The notes under the pieces were generated by a model. It had not been told where the DNA came from, made no database searches, and was given only the letters and a program-made list of their open reading frames with translations. This document shows positions 1 to 8,942 of a stretch of 64,000 bases of DNA, one piece after another (the first letter of the stretch is position 1; each line of letters begins with the position of its first letter). A program made the position numbers and the translations under genes. Origin of the DNA: Aquamicrobium zhengzhouense (lineage in GTDB: Bacteria; Pseudomonadota; Alphaproteobacteria; Rhizobiales; Rhizobiaceae). The stretch is from contig NZ_JADGMQ010000017.1 of assembly GCF_016124105.1 (NCBI RefSeq), forward strand, positions 1 to 64,000. Direction: 5' to 3'.

Positions 1-138
1 CGTCAATGCCAACAAAATGCGCGTCCATCTTGTCCCATCCTTGTCTAAACGGGCTTCGTTTGCAGCGGCCCAGGCGACTGTTCGGGTTCGATGGAACGGT
101 GGCCCAGAGGGCAGGAGGGGGCGGCTAGCGCGAACCCC

Positions 139-1389
139 TCAAATCTTCCTCTGCGTATATTTCCGCAGTTCCTGCCGTGCGATCTGGCGGCGGTGGACGG
201 CATCAGGTCCATCAACCAGCCGCAGCGTTCTCAAATGCGTCCAGAGCCTTGCGAGCGGGGTGTCTTGCGAGATGCCGGCAGCGCCGTGCATCTGCACCGC
301 TTCATCGGCAACCTTGAGCGCCACGCGCGGTGCGACGACCTTGATCTGGCTGATCCAAGGCGCGGCGGCCTTGCGGTCGCCCTGATCCATCATCCATGCA
401 GCCTTGAGGCAAAGAAGCCGCGCCATTTCGATTTCCATGCGGCATTCGGCAATGAGGTCATAATTGCCGCCAAGCTCGGCGAGCGGCTTGCCAAAGGCTT
501 CGCGCGACACCGCACGCTTGCACATGATCTCGAGCGCCATCTCGGCCTGCCCGATCGCGCGCATGCAGTGATGAATGCGGCCAGGCCCAAGACGCCCCTG
601 CGCGACTTCAAAGCCCCTGCCCTCGCCCAAAATCATGTTTTCGGCTGGCACGCGCACATTCTCGAAGCGGATATGCATGTGGCCATGCGGCGCGTCGTCG
701 TCGCCATAAACCATCATCGCCCGCAGCTTGGTGACCCCCGGCGTATCCGCCGGCACCAGGATCATCGAATGCTGCTCGTGCTTCGAACGGTTTTCATCCG
801 GCGTATGCACCATGACGATGTAGATCGCGCAGCGCGGATCACCCGCACCTGACGACCACCACTTTTCGCCGTTGAGCACATAGCCATCGCCATCGCGCTC
901 GCAGCGCATCGAAATGTTGGTCGCATCCGACGAGGCAACGTCCGGCTCGGTCATTAGATAGGCCGAGCGAATGCTTCCATCGAGCAGCGGCTCAAGCCAG
1001 AGCTTCTTGTGCGCCTCAGTGCAATAGCGCTCCAGCACTTCCATATTGCCTGTGTCCGGGGCGGAACAGTTGAAGACTTCGGCACCGAGATGCGCCTTGC
1101 CCATTTCTTCAGCGAGATAGGCATATTCAACTGTCGTCAACCCGTGGCCACGCTCCGAATCCGTCAGCCAGAAATTCCACAGACCGCGCTCGCGTGCCTT
1201 GGCCTTCAGCCCCTCAAGGATCTCCTTTTGCCTCGCCGTGTAGGACCAGCGGTCACCTTCACGGCCAATTTCGGCCAGAAACTCAGCGTCGAGCGGCATG
1301 ATCTCGTCGCGCACCATACGCGCAACCTGTTCGTGGATCGGCTTCAGCCGCTCCGTCATGCCAAGCTTCATCTCAGGGTTTGTCGGCAT
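139..1389 (-). CDS. acyl-CoA dehydrogenase, ACAD10/11-like
   Basis: Predicted FAD-dependent acyl-CoA dehydrogenase of about 416 residues, the normal family length. The N-terminal helical domain is followed by the substrate/FAD loop motif TEPDVASSDATN and a C-terminal domain ending in HGAAGISQDTPLARLW and LVDGPDAVHRRQIA, which is the ACAD10/11-FadE2 style rather than the short-chain type. I start it at the ATG at 1389 because AGGAGGAGGA lies just upstream; a longer frame to 1407 would bury that ribosome site inside the gene. It is divergent from the MaoC and kinase genes, and the three together resemble the split parts of ACAD10/11 proteins, in which a kinase domain phosphorylates a hydroxyacyl-CoA and the dehydrogenase domain removes the phosphate. 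The family call is secure; the substrate is inferred. Confidence 0.9.
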   Translation of the reverse strand: MPTNPEMKLGMTERLKPIHEQVARMVRDEIMPLDAEFLAEIGREGDRWSYTARQKEILEGLKAKARERGLWNFWLTDSERGHGLTTVEYAYLAEEMGKAHLGAEVFNCSAPDTGNMEVLERYCTEAHKKLWLEPLLDGSIRSAYLMTEPDVASSDATNISMRCERDGDGYVLNGEKWWSSGAGDPRCAIYIVMVHTPDENRSKHEQHSMILVPADTPGVTKLRAMMVYGDDDAPHGHMHIRFENVRVPAENMILGEGRGFEVAQGRLGPGRIHHCMRAIGQAEMALEIMCKRAVSREAFGKPLAELGGNYDLIAECRMEIEMARLLCLKAAWMMDQGDRKAAAPWISQIKVVAPRVALKVADEAVQMHGAAGISQDTPLARLWTHLRTLRLVDGPDAVHRRQIARQELRKYTQRKI

Positions 1390-1568
1390 GCATATCCTCC
1401 TCCTCATGCCCCGGAAGGCGCTTCATCGATCATACTAGGCAAAGTTTTGCCGAACGCGACGGGCAATAACGAGAAAGCTGAATGGATGACTTTGCGCGCA
1501 CAACCCGATATTTGTGGCTGGCGCGGCCAGACATCGGCTGCATCGGAATTTCAAGGATCAAGCTTCGC

Positions 1569-2063
1569 ATGAGCACTTACAATCGCGAGCCGGTGACACT
1601 CAAAGACGCGAAAAACGCGGTCGGCACCGAAATTGGCGTCTCGCCATGGCGCGTCGTTTCGCAAGAGATGATCAACCAGTTCGCCGACGCGACCGACGAT
1701 CACCAGTTCATCCATGTCGACCCGGAGCGCGCTGCAACCGAGACCCCATTCGGCGGCACGATCGCCCACGGCTTTCTGACGCTGTCGCTGCTCTCCACCC
1801 TCGCCTACGAAACAATCCCGCCGATCGAAGGCGCGGGCATTGGCGTCAATTACGGTTTTGACGCGATCCGCTTCATGTCGCCGGTGAAGTCCGGTGCGCG
1901 GATCCGCGCCCGCTTTGTGCTCGCTGAATTCACCGCGCGCCCTTCGGGCTGGATGCATCTCAACTACGACGTCACAGTCGAGGTTGAGGGCTCTAAGAAG
2001 CCCGCTCTGACCGCCCGCTGGCTGACGCTGGCCGCCCTGGACAAGAAGGACGCCTCTGCTTGA
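1569..2063 (+). CDS. MaoC-family enoyl-CoA hydratase/dehydratase
   Basis: A 164-residue single hot-dog protein. The hydratase motif FADATDDHQFIHVD, with its Asp/His pair, lies about residues 35-50 and is followed by GGTIAHGFLTLSL, as in MaoC/R-hydratase proteins that add water to enoyl-CoA. The ATG at 1569 is chosen over an in-frame start at 1482 because AAGGA precedes it and the extra 29 residues do not look like family sequence. Its stop codon overlaps the TTG start of the next gene, so the two are translationally coupled. It probably supplies hydration or dehydration of acyl-CoA intermediates handled by the neighbouring dehydrogenase and kinase. Confidence 0.88.
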   Translation: MSTYNREPVTLKDAKNAVGTEIGVSPWRVVSQEMINQFADATDDHQFIHVDPERAATETPFGGTIAHGFLTLSLLSTLAYETIPPIEGAGIGVNYGFDAIRFMSPVKSGARIRARFVLAEFTARPSGWMHLNYDVTVEVEGSKKPALTARWLTLAALDKKDASA

Positions 2064-3091
2064 TCGATCCGAACGCGCTCGACACCGCCGCCCTTGCTCC
2101 GTATCTGGAAGCACATGTCGACGGTTTTCGAGCGCTTCGCACGATCGAAAAGTTTGATACGGGTCAGTCGAACCCAACCTATCTGATCGAAGCTGAAACC
2201 GGGCGCTATGTGCTGCGCGCCAAGCCGCCCGGCGAGCTTTTGAAATCGGCCCATCAAGTCGACCGCGAATATCGCCTAATGAAGGCGCTGGAACAGACCC
2301 GCGTTCCCGTGCCGAAAATGCTGCATCTGGCAGATGACGCCTCGCCCATCGGGCGCATGTTCTATGTCATGGAATTTGTCGAAGGTCGCATCTTCTGGGA
2401 CCCGGCCCTGCCTGACCTTTCGAACGAGACCCGCAGCGCCGTCTATGACGCGATGAACGAGGTGCTCGCAGCACTGCACGATGTCGACTTCGCCGCCGTT
2501 GGCCTCGGCGATTTCGGCAAACCCGGCAGCTATTTCGAGCGCCAGCTCAGCCGCTGGAGCGCGCAGTATCGCGCGACCGAAACCGACACCATCCCGGAGA
2601 TGGACCGGCTGATCGCCTGGCTTGAGGCGCAAGAGATCGTAGACGATGGCCGCGTTTCGCTCGTCCATGGTGATTACCGCCTCGACAACATGATCTTTGC
2701 GCCCGACGCGCCGAAGGTCTTGGCCGTGCTCGACTGGGAACTGTCGACGCTGGGCCACCCCTTCGCCGACATCGCCTATCAGTGCATGCAATGGCGCCTG
2801 CCGAATTCGTCCTCATTCAGAGGCCTCGGCGGCATAGATCGCGAAGCGCTGGGCATTCCGTCCGAGGAAGCTTATGTCGAGCGCTATTGCTCGCGGCGCG
2901 GGCTGAGCGGCATCGACAATTGGACGTTCTGCCTTGCCTTCTCCTTCTTCCGCCTGGCCGCGATCTGCCAGGGCGTCTACAAGCGCGCGCTCGACGGCAA
3001 TGCGTCGAACCCGGAAAAGGCGAGACGATATGGAGAGGCTGTGCCGCTTCTGGCCAGACTCGCCACAGAGGCAATCAGCCAGAAGCATTAA
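2060..3091 (+). CDS. APH-like phosphotransferase (ACAD10/11 kinase type)
   Basis: A 343-residue protein-kinase-like phosphotransferase. Visible features are a nucleotide-binding lobe (residues 30-110, with GQSNPTYLI and VLRAKPPG), the Brenner motif HGDYRLDN at 203-210 with catalytic Asp205, and LDWE at 224-227 with metal-binding Asp225. The start is TTG at 2060, overlapping the MaoC stop as TTGA. This subfamily is not a resistance aminoglycoside kinase. Relatives fused to acyl-CoA dehydrogenases (ACAD10/11) and LvaA of Pseudomonas putida phosphorylate 4-hydroxyacyl-CoA. Position beside MaoC and acyl-CoA dehydrogenase genes fits that role, but the substrate is inferred. The gene ends 1 bp before the convergent soxG gene. 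Confidence 0.88.
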   Translation: MIDPNALDTAALAPYLEAHVDGFRALRTIEKFDTGQSNPTYLIEAETGRYVLRAKPPGELLKSAHQVDREYRLMKALEQTRVPVPKMLHLADDASPIGRMFYVMEFVEGRIFWDPALPDLSNETRSAVYDAMNEVLAALHDVDFAAVGLGDFGKPGSYFERQLSRWSAQYRATETDTIPEMDRLIAWLEAQEIVDDGRVSLVHGDYRLDNMIFAPDAPKVLAVLDWELSTLGHPFADIAYQCMQWRLPNSSSFRGLGGIDREALGIPSEEAYVERYCSRRGLSGIDNWTFCLAFSFFRLAAICQGVYKRALDGNASNPEKARRYGEAVPLLARLATEAISQKH

Positions 3092-3092
3092 G

Positions 3093-3644
3093 TCAGATCA
3101 GAGGATCGCGCGAAGCTTCCTGCAGAAACGTAAAGACGTAGTCGGCAAAGGACCGCCAGCACTCGACCCGGAATTCCTGGTCGCCCGTACGCTGAAGCAC
3201 GATCTCGGATTTACCGAGGATCGTGCGGCAGCATGCTCTTACGGGAAACTCACGCAACGCAAGATCTTGCGGACACCCTGCGGAGATCGCCGCCTGGGCC
3301 CCCTCACCCGCTACGATGATGCCCACATTGCGGTGTGACACGTCGACCGCAGAATAAAAGGCTTCCACCCCTGCCATCTCGCCGGCGATATCGACGCCAT
3401 CCGCATCTATGATCAGCCACTCATCAGGCCCCAGGCAAAGTGCCGTTCGAGTGCCTGATGTCGCTGACGCGCGGACCTTTGAAGGCAGCGTGAGGGAAAG
3501 CGAAGCTGACAATTGCGACAGGCTCTCGGCGGGCGCGCGCAATGCTATACGCGAAGCCGGGGCAGCAGGCTTCACGCTTACCCATTGCCGCTGAACGGAA
3601 AGCCCGTCGAGGACCGGCCTGCGCAGTGCGATCTGGTTAGCCAT
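3093..3644 (-). CDS. soxG: sarcosine oxidase subunit gamma
   Basis: Small gamma subunit of heterotetrameric sarcosine oxidase, about 183 residues. It is recognised mainly by context, as the fourth gene of soxBDAG, and by family stretches such as LGPDEWLIID and AVDVSHRNVGI, which resemble folate-binding GcvT-like folds. The ATG at 3644 overlaps the end of soxA by 8 bp; an in-frame start at 3668 would lie deeper inside soxA and has no better ribosome site. The subunit contacts alpha and beta near the folate site; its own catalytic role is unclear. The gene faces the end of the phosphotransferase gene with no room for an intergenic terminator. Confidence 0.88.
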   Translation of the reverse strand: MANQIALRRPVLDGLSVQRQWVSVKPAAPASRIALRAPAESLSQLSASLSLTLPSKVRASATSGTRTALCLGPDEWLIIDADGVDIAGEMAGVEAFYSAVDVSHRNVGIIVAGEGAQAAISAGCPQDLALREFPVRACCRTILGKSEIVLQRTGDQEFRVECWRSFADYVFTFLQEASRDPLI

Positions 3645-6624
3645 TGAGGCGCTCCCCCTTCTCGTCAAAGAAGATCGGTTCTGTCACTTCTACCTCAATC
3701 GTATTGTCCGGCATCGGCACGTAAAGAATATCGCCAATCCGATTTCGACCGCCCTCGACCATCGCCAGCGCGATCGATCTGCCGCAGTTTTCTGACCAAT
3801 AGCTTGAGGTGACGTGGCCGAGCATCTTCATCGGGATTGGCTGGTTCGGATCCGCCACGAGCTGCGCGCCCTCCTCGAGCACGGTGGTCGAGTTCTTTGT
3901 TCGCAGGCCCACGAGCTGCTTGCGGCCCGGCGCGACAAGATCCTGACGCTGCAGTCCGCGGATGCCAACGAAGTCCTTCTTGGCCTTGCCGATCGCCCAG
4001 GCCAGGCCGACATCATCCGGAGTTGCGGTTCCATCGGTCTCCTGGCCAACGATGATGTAGCCCTTTTCGGCGCGCAGGACGTGCATGGTCTCTGTGCCGT
4101 ACGCACACGCGCCATGCTTTTTGCCTTCCGCCCAAACAGCCTCCCAGACGGAGCGCCCATAATCGGCCGGAACGTTGATCTCGAAGCCGCGCTCGCCGGT
4201 GAACGACATGCGGAACAAACGCGTTGGAACGCCGCAGATTTTGCCCTCGCGCACCGACATATGCGGCATCGCCGCATCCGATATGTCGATGCCCTCGACC
4301 AGTGGCGCGATAATGTCACGCGACTTCGGCCCCTGAACCGCAATCACGGCCCACTGCTCGGAGATCGACGTCAGGTAAACCTTGAGATGCGGGAATTCGG
4401 TCTGAAGGTAATCCTCCATATGGTGGAGCACCCGTGCTGCACCACCTGTCGTCGTCGTCACATGGAAGCGATCCGCAGCCAGGCGTCCGACAACGCCATC
4501 GTCATAGACGTAACCGTCCTCGCGCAGCATGATCCCGTATCGGCACCGCCCCGGCTCGAGCTTTTGCCACGGGTTGGTGTAGAGAAGCTCCATGAAGGTC
4601 GCGGCGTCTGGACCCACCACCTCGATCTTGCCGAGCGTGGACGCATCGAAGATCCCGGCATTCTGCCGGACCGTGACACATTCGCGGTTGATGGCCGCCT
4701 GCATGTCTTCTCCCGCTGTCGGGAAGTACCAGGCACGCTTCCACTGGCCGACGTCTTCGAACTCCGCTCCATGCTCTTCGGCCCAGCTGTGGATCGCGGT
4801 ACGGCGTGTCGGATCGAACAGGGCCCCGCGCGCATTGCCGGCAATCGCACCGAAGGTGACCGGCGTATAAGGCTGGCGGAATGTCGTAAGCCCCACCTCC
4901 GGAATAGGCTTGCCCAGCACTTCTGCCGCGATGGCAAGGCCGTGCATGTTTGAGGTCTTGCCCTGATCGGTAGCCATGCCGTTGGTGGTGAAGCGCTTCA
5001 CGTGCTCGATCGAGCGCATGCCTTCACGCACCGCCTGCGCGATGTCCTTGGCGGTGACGTCGTTCTGGAAGTCGACAAACGCCTTTTTATCCTCAACGCC
5101 GGGCGCAACGCCCAGCATTCCGCCTGTCCAGACTTCGGCAGCGCTTGCCTCAGGATAAGCCCCTGCCGCGTCATGATCGACGCCAGCAGCCTGTGCCGCA
5201 CCACGCCCAGCCTGAGATGCTTCGATCAGCAGGTCTTCGAGCCGATCACTCCCGTTGCAAGCGCCGACGCTGACACACGCCTGCGCGTAGGTGCCGGGAA
5301 GAAAACGCTGGGTCGCTTCATCATAGGCAACCTTGCCCCGTGATTGGGAGAACAGGTGAACAGAGGGCGTCCAGCCAGACGAGGTGAGCATGGCGTCAAC
5401 TGCAATCGTCTGCTCCGCGCCTCCACCCCTTGGCTTCACGATCATCGCGGAGACGCGCAAATGTCCCTTTGATCCGCTGACGACGTGGCCGGCCTTGATC
5501 TCGATACCGAGGGCGCGTGCCTGATCGACAATTGCGCTTTTCGGATTGTCACGGACATCGATGATCGCCGCGACCGACACCCCCGCTTTTTTAAGGTCGA
5601 TCGCCGCGTAATAAGCCGAGTCGTTGGACGTGTAGATCCCGACGTTGCGGCCAACAGCGACCCCAAAATGATTGAGGAAGGTGCGCCCCGCCGAAGCGAG
5701 CATGATGCCAGGCCGGTCATTGTTCGGGAACACCATGTGCCGCTCGATCGAGCCTGTCGCCAGGACGACCTGCTTCGCGCGAACCTGCCACAATCTCTCG
5801 CGCGGAAGATCCGGCAGCGGCCCCGGCAGGTGTTCGGTGACGCGCTCGATCATCGCGACCATGTTCTGCGCGTGATAGCCAAAAGCGGTGGTGCGGGTGA
5901 GAAGCCTCACATTATCCATGCCGGCAAGCCGGTGGACGGCTGACTGTGCCCAGTCCCAGCCATCCTGACCATCGATCCGCGTCTGGCTCTCGAAACGCAG
6001 CGACCCGCCAAACTCTGGCTGCTCGTCGACCAGCACCACCCGAGCGCCGCTTTCTGCCGCCGCAAGGGCTGCAGTCAGACCTGCAACGCCACCGCCGACC
6101 ACGAGCAAATCGCAATGTTCGTAACGGGCAGCATAGTGGTCCGGATCAGGCTGCTCCGGCGCAACACCCAAACCAGCGGCCCGGCGAATAAAGGGCTCAT
6201 ACAGGTGCTTCCATGCCGCCTTCGGCCACATAAATGTCTTGTAGTAAAAGCCTGCAGAGAAGAACGGTGAGCCAAGATTGTTCACGGCCCCGACGTCGAA
6301 GCTCAGGGACGGCCACCGGTTCTGTGAGACCGCCTGCAGACCGTCATAAAGCTCCTGAACGGTCGCGCGCACATTGGGTGTCGTACGCGCCGCATCCCGC
6401 TCAACCCCGACGAGAGCGTTCGGCTCCTCCACTCCGGACGACAGAAAGCCGCGCGGACGATGATATTTGAACGAACGCCCGACTAGGTGGACCCCGTTTG
6501 CCAGCAAGGCAGATGCAAGCGTGTCACCCTCCAGACCGGCATAGGATTTCCCGTCAAAAGTGAACCGGGCGACAGGAGCAGTTCCGAGGTGGCCCTTGCC
6601 TGCAATTCGATACGGTGCGGTCAT
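3637..6624 (-). CDS. soxA: sarcosine oxidase subunit alpha
   Basis: Large catalytic subunit, 995 residues, a normal length. The order is an N-terminal ferredoxin-like domain lacking iron-ligating cysteines (about 15-100), a dinucleotide-binding oxidoreductase domain with GGGVAGL at 177-183 and a second nucleotide fold around ATGSIERHMVFPNND, and a C-terminal GcvT/aminomethyltransferase folate domain (about 610-985). Known enzymes oxidise sarcosine to glycine and H2O2 and pass the methyl carbon to tetrahydrofolate as 5,10-methylene-THF. The start overlaps the soxD stop (ATGA), and the 3' end overlaps soxG. The operon order soxB-soxD-soxA-soxG is the standard one. It likely serves growth on glycine betaine, sarcosine or creatinine-derived carbon and nitrogen. 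Confidence 0.96.
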   Translation of the reverse strand: MTAPYRIAGKGHLGTAPVARFTFDGKSYAGLEGDTLASALLANGVHLVGRSFKYHRPRGFLSSGVEEPNALVGVERDAARTTPNVRATVQELYDGLQAVSQNRWPSLSFDVGAVNNLGSPFFSAGFYYKTFMWPKAAWKHLYEPFIRRAAGLGVAPEQPDPDHYAARYEHCDLLVVGGGVAGLTAALAAAESGARVVLVDEQPEFGGSLRFESQTRIDGQDGWDWAQSAVHRLAGMDNVRLLTRTTAFGYHAQNMVAMIERVTEHLPGPLPDLPRERLWQVRAKQVVLATGSIERHMVFPNNDRPGIMLASAGRTFLNHFGVAVGRNVGIYTSNDSAYYAAIDLKKAGVSVAAIIDVRDNPKSAIVDQARALGIEIKAGHVVSGSKGHLRVSAMIVKPRGGGAEQTIAVDAMLTSSGWTPSVHLFSQSRGKVAYDEATQRFLPGTYAQACVSVGACNGSDRLEDLLIEASQAGRGAAQAAGVDHDAAGAYPEASAAEVWTGGMLGVAPGVEDKKAFVDFQNDVTAKDIAQAVREGMRSIEHVKRFTTNGMATDQGKTSNMHGLAIAAEVLGKPIPEVGLTTFRQPYTPVTFGAIAGNARGALFDPTRRTAIHSWAEEHGAEFEDVGQWKRAWYFPTAGEDMQAAINRECVTVRQNAGIFDASTLGKIEVVGPDAATFMELLYTNPWQKLEPGRCRYGIMLREDGYVYDDGVVGRLAADRFHVTTTTGGAARVLHHMEDYLQTEFPHLKVYLTSISEQWAVIAVQGPKSRDIIAPLVEGIDISDAAMPHMSVREGKICGVPTRLFRMSFTGERGFEINVPADYGRSVWEAVWAEGKKHGACAYGTETMHVLRAEKGYIIVGQETDGTATPDDVGLAWAIGKAKKDFVGIRGLQRQDLVAPGRKQLVGLRTKNSTTVLEEGAQLVADPNQPIPMKMLGHVTSSYWSENCGRSIALAMVEGGRNRIGDILYVPMPDNTIEVEVTEPIFFDEKGERLNG

Positions 6625-6911
6625 TCGCGATCCCCCAATACCGGCTTGGGCTCGCCAGCTTTGTATGTCGTCAGAAATTTGTCGCTTACCGAGTCGCGCG
6701 CTGCGTTGAAGAACCGCCCACAGCCATGCACATGCCGCCAGCGTTCAAACACAATCCCCTTTGGGTTCTGGCGAATGAAAAAATAGCCCTCGAACTCGGC
6801 GTCGCTCATCTCGGTGATGTTTGACGGGCGCACGAGATGAGCCTCGCCGGCATGCCGAAATTCGACCTCCGGCAAGTCTTTCTCGCAATAGGGGCAGCGG
6901 ATGAGAAGCAT
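6621..6911 (-). CDS. soxD: sarcosine oxidase subunit delta
   Basis: A 96-residue delta subunit with a zinc site formed by Cys6 and Cys9 (CPYC) and a second Cys/His group around HVHGCGRFFN, as in the known zinc-binding delta subunits. The stretch GYFFIRQNPKG and the C-terminal FFNAARDSVSDKF are family hallmarks. The stop overlaps the soxA start by 4 bp (ATGA), giving tight coupling and 1:1 synthesis. A 65-bp gap separates it from soxB. Confidence 0.95.
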   Translation of the reverse strand: MLLIRCPYCEKDLPEVEFRHAGEAHLVRPSNITEMSDAEFEGYFFIRQNPKGIVFERWRHVHGCGRFFNAARDSVSDKFLTTYKAGEPKPVLGDRE

Positions 6912-6976
6912 GGCTCTACCTGTGTTGTCTTTCGACCGGACCCGGCAGGTCCTGAAATTCGATATTCATTCGTGGC

Positions 6977-8230
6977 TTAGTGAGCGACGGCTGCGGCAGC
7001 GGCTTCATCGATCAGCCGGCCGGTCCGGAAGCGCTCCAGCGTAAAGCCCGCATTGATCTTGTGAGGCTCGTCTCGCGCGATCGTATGGGCAAACACATGA
7101 CCCGATCCGGGCGTCGCCTTGAAACCGCCGGTGCCCCAGCCGCAATTGACGTAAAGCCCCTGAACCGGCGTCTTCGACAAGATCGGCGAACGGTCTGGCG
7201 TCACATCAACGACGCCGCCCCATGAACGAAGCATTTTCATGCGCGTGAAGATGGGGAACATCTCACAGATGGCATCCAGCGTGTGCTGAAGGATGTGCAG
7301 CCCGCCCGTCTGTGAATAGGAGGTGTACTGGTCGGTGCCTGCACCAATGACCAATTCTCCCTTGTCCGACTGCGAAATGTAGGCGTGGACCGTGTTCGAC
7401 ATGACGACGCAAGGGACCACGGGCTTGATCGGTTCTGAGACGAGAGCTTGCAGCGGGTAGCTCTCCAGCGGCATGCGCACATCTGCCATCTGCATGATGA
7501 CGGACGAGTGGCCGGCGGCCACGACGCCGATCTTCTTCGCCCTCATAAACCCCCGAGTGGTTTCCACACCTTCGACATGACCGGCTGCGGCCCGACGAAC
7601 ACCTGTTACCTCGCAGTTCTGAATGATGTCGACGCCCCGCGCCGAGGCAGCGCGGGCATAGCCCCACGCAACCGCATCATGACGTGCCGTGCCACCGCGC
7701 CGCTGCAGCGCAGCACCAAGCACCGGGTAACGCGCATCCTTTGAGATATTGAGCGGCGGGCAATATTCCTTCGCCTGCTCGGGCGTCAGCCATTCATTGT
7801 CGACGCCGTTCAGACGGTTCGCATGGATATGACGCTGAAAGACCTGCACGTCATGAATGTTGTGCGCCAGCATCATAACCCCGCGCGGGGAGAACATGAC
7901 GTTGTAGTTCAGCTCCTGTGAGAGATTTTCCCACAGCTTGACTGCATGGTCATAAATTCCGGCGGACTCGTCGTAGAGATAATTCGAACGGATGATGGTG
8001 GTGTTGCGCCCCGTATTGCCTCCGCCCAGCCAGCCCTTCTCGACGACGGCAACGTTGGTGATGCCATGTTCGGCAGCCAGGTAATAGGCAGTGGCGAGAC
8101 CATGCCCACCTGCGCCGATGATGACGACGTCGTATTCGGCTTTCGGCTCGGGCGATCGCCACTGCTGCTCCCATCCCTTGTGGCCGCGAAACGCCTCCCT
8201 GGCGATAGCGAAGGCGGAATATTTACGCAT
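6977..8230 (-). CDS. soxB: sarcosine oxidase subunit beta
   Basis: FAD/FMN-binding beta subunit, 417 residues, first gene of soxBDAG. The Rossmann motif GAGGHG is at 39-44 after a lead of basic and aromatic residues typical of the heterotetrameric class ([12 protein letters not shown]). His184, in [15 protein letters not shown], occupies the region where the covalent-FMN histidine of the family lies; this is from memory of the family, not an alignment. The C-terminal [14 protein letters not shown] closes the flavin site. It performs the amine oxidation while the alpha subunit handles NAD and folate. Upstream lies the divergent rpsU gene, so the promoter is in the 324-bp gap. Confidence 0.95.
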   Translation of the reverse strand: MRKYSAFAIAREAFRGHKGWEQQWRSPEPKAEYDVVIIGAGGHGLATAYYLAAEHGITNVAVVEKGWLGGGNTGRNTTIIRSNYLYDESAGIYDHAVKLWENLSQELNYNVMFSPRGVMMLAHNIHDVQVFQRHIHANRLNGVDNEWLTPEQAKEYCPPLNISKDARYPVLGAALQRRGGTARHDAVAWGYARAASARGVDIIQNCEVTGVRRAAAGHVEGVETTRGFMRAKKIGVVAAGHSSVIMQMADVRMPLESYPLQALVSEPIKPVVPCVVMSNTVHAYISQSDKGELVIGAGTDQYTSYSQTGGLHILQHTLDAICEMFPIFTRMKMLRSWGGVVDVTPDRSPILSKTPVQGLYVNCGWGTGGFKATPGSGHVFAHTIARDEPHKINAGFTLERFRTGRLIDEAAAAAVAH

Positions 8231-8554
8231 GGAATGCTCGGTCCCGATTCGAAGGTAGAGATTGGCCTGTCGGCGTCTGCCTAATACCTACCGAAATCAG
8301 ATCACCAATTCCTATATTGTTTGCGACCAAGAGTGCCGCTTTGCGCCAAGCAGGTAACCCGGCGGCAACACGCCAAGGTGACGCACCGTAAAGGGATATT
8401 TCTTTTCCCCAGCCGTGGGGTCTCGACATCGGCAAGCGGGTCTGCTATGAGCCGCGCCAATTCGTGGTGCGATTGCTGCGGGGCCGTTATGGTGTTGCGC
8501 CGCCGTACCTAGAAAAATTATTGCGTCACAACCCAACGGAAGACAGGAACGCAC
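8231..8554. promoter_or_regulatory. 324-bp divergent promoter region soxB/rpsU
   Basis: No convincing gene. The short frames here do not look coding and lack ribosome sites. The stretch must hold the promoters for soxBDAG (leftward) and rpsU (rightward). A small inverted repeat, CCCCA/TGGGG, sits at 8407-8420. A possible weak rpsU promoter, TTGCGC then 17 bases then TTATTG, ends about 30 bp before the rpsU start. I see no riboswitch-like conserved core. Confidence 0.4.
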
Positions 8555-8791
8555 GTGCAGGTACTCGTCCGCGACAACAATGTTGACCAGGCGCTTCGCG
8601 CACTCAAGAAGAAGATGCAGCGCGAGGGCATTTTCCGTGAAATGAAGATGCGCGGCCACTATGAGAAGCCGTCGGTCAAGCGTGCACGTGAAAAGGCTGA
8701 AGCTGTCCGCCGTGCGCGGAAGCTGGCTCGCAAGCGCGCACAGCGTGAAGGCCTGCTTGGCGGTCGCGCTGCCGGAGCAGTCGCCCGCTAA
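8555..8791 (+). CDS. rpsU: 30S ribosomal protein S21
   Basis: A 78-residue S21 protein, basic throughout, with the family opening [18 protein letters not shown] and the central [16 protein letters not shown]. The alphaproteobacterial C-terminal extension rich in Arg, Lys and Ala is present. The start is GTG at 8555, preceded by GGAAGACAGGAAC. S21 sits on the 30S platform near the anti-Shine-Dalgarno end of 16S rRNA and assists initiation. It is monocistronic here: a strong terminator follows at 8834-8866. Confidence 0.98.
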   Translation: MQVLVRDNNVDQALRALKKKMQREGIFREMKMRGHYEKPSVKRAREKAEAVRRARKLARKRAQREGLLGGRAAGAVAR

Positions 8792-8833
8792 GACGGGCTA
8801 AGTTTTCGTCCTTTTCTGACGATACGTTAGTAA

Positions 8834-8866
8834 GGTGGGGGTGATGCGAATCGCCGCCACCTTTTT
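8834..8866 (+). terminator. rho-independent terminator after rpsU
   Basis: A 12-bp stem, GGTGGGGGTGAT against ATCGCCGCCACC (one G:G mismatch, one G:U), with a GCGA loop and a run of five T. It ends rpsU transcription and argues that the following TPR gene starts downstream, at 8943, rather than at an in-frame codon at 8835 inside this hairpin. Confidence 0.85.
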
Positions 8867-8942
8867 GTTTTCTGCAACGCTCGCTGCGGGAACCGGGGGC
8901 TACGAACAAACGTTGCTGGTGGCGAAGAAGGGGATGCTTCAC

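Noticed and set aside
1-138. Possible end of another gene at the left edge
   Set aside because: Short frames here show no domain or codon pattern that can be trusted; nothing supportable.
3814-4953. 379-codon open frame on the + strand
   Set aside because: Antisense to soxA coding sequence, with no domain.
8407-8420. CCCCA/TGGGG repeat upstream of rpsU as a riboswitch or small RNA
   Set aside because: A 5-bp stem only, no conserved core and no terminator after it.
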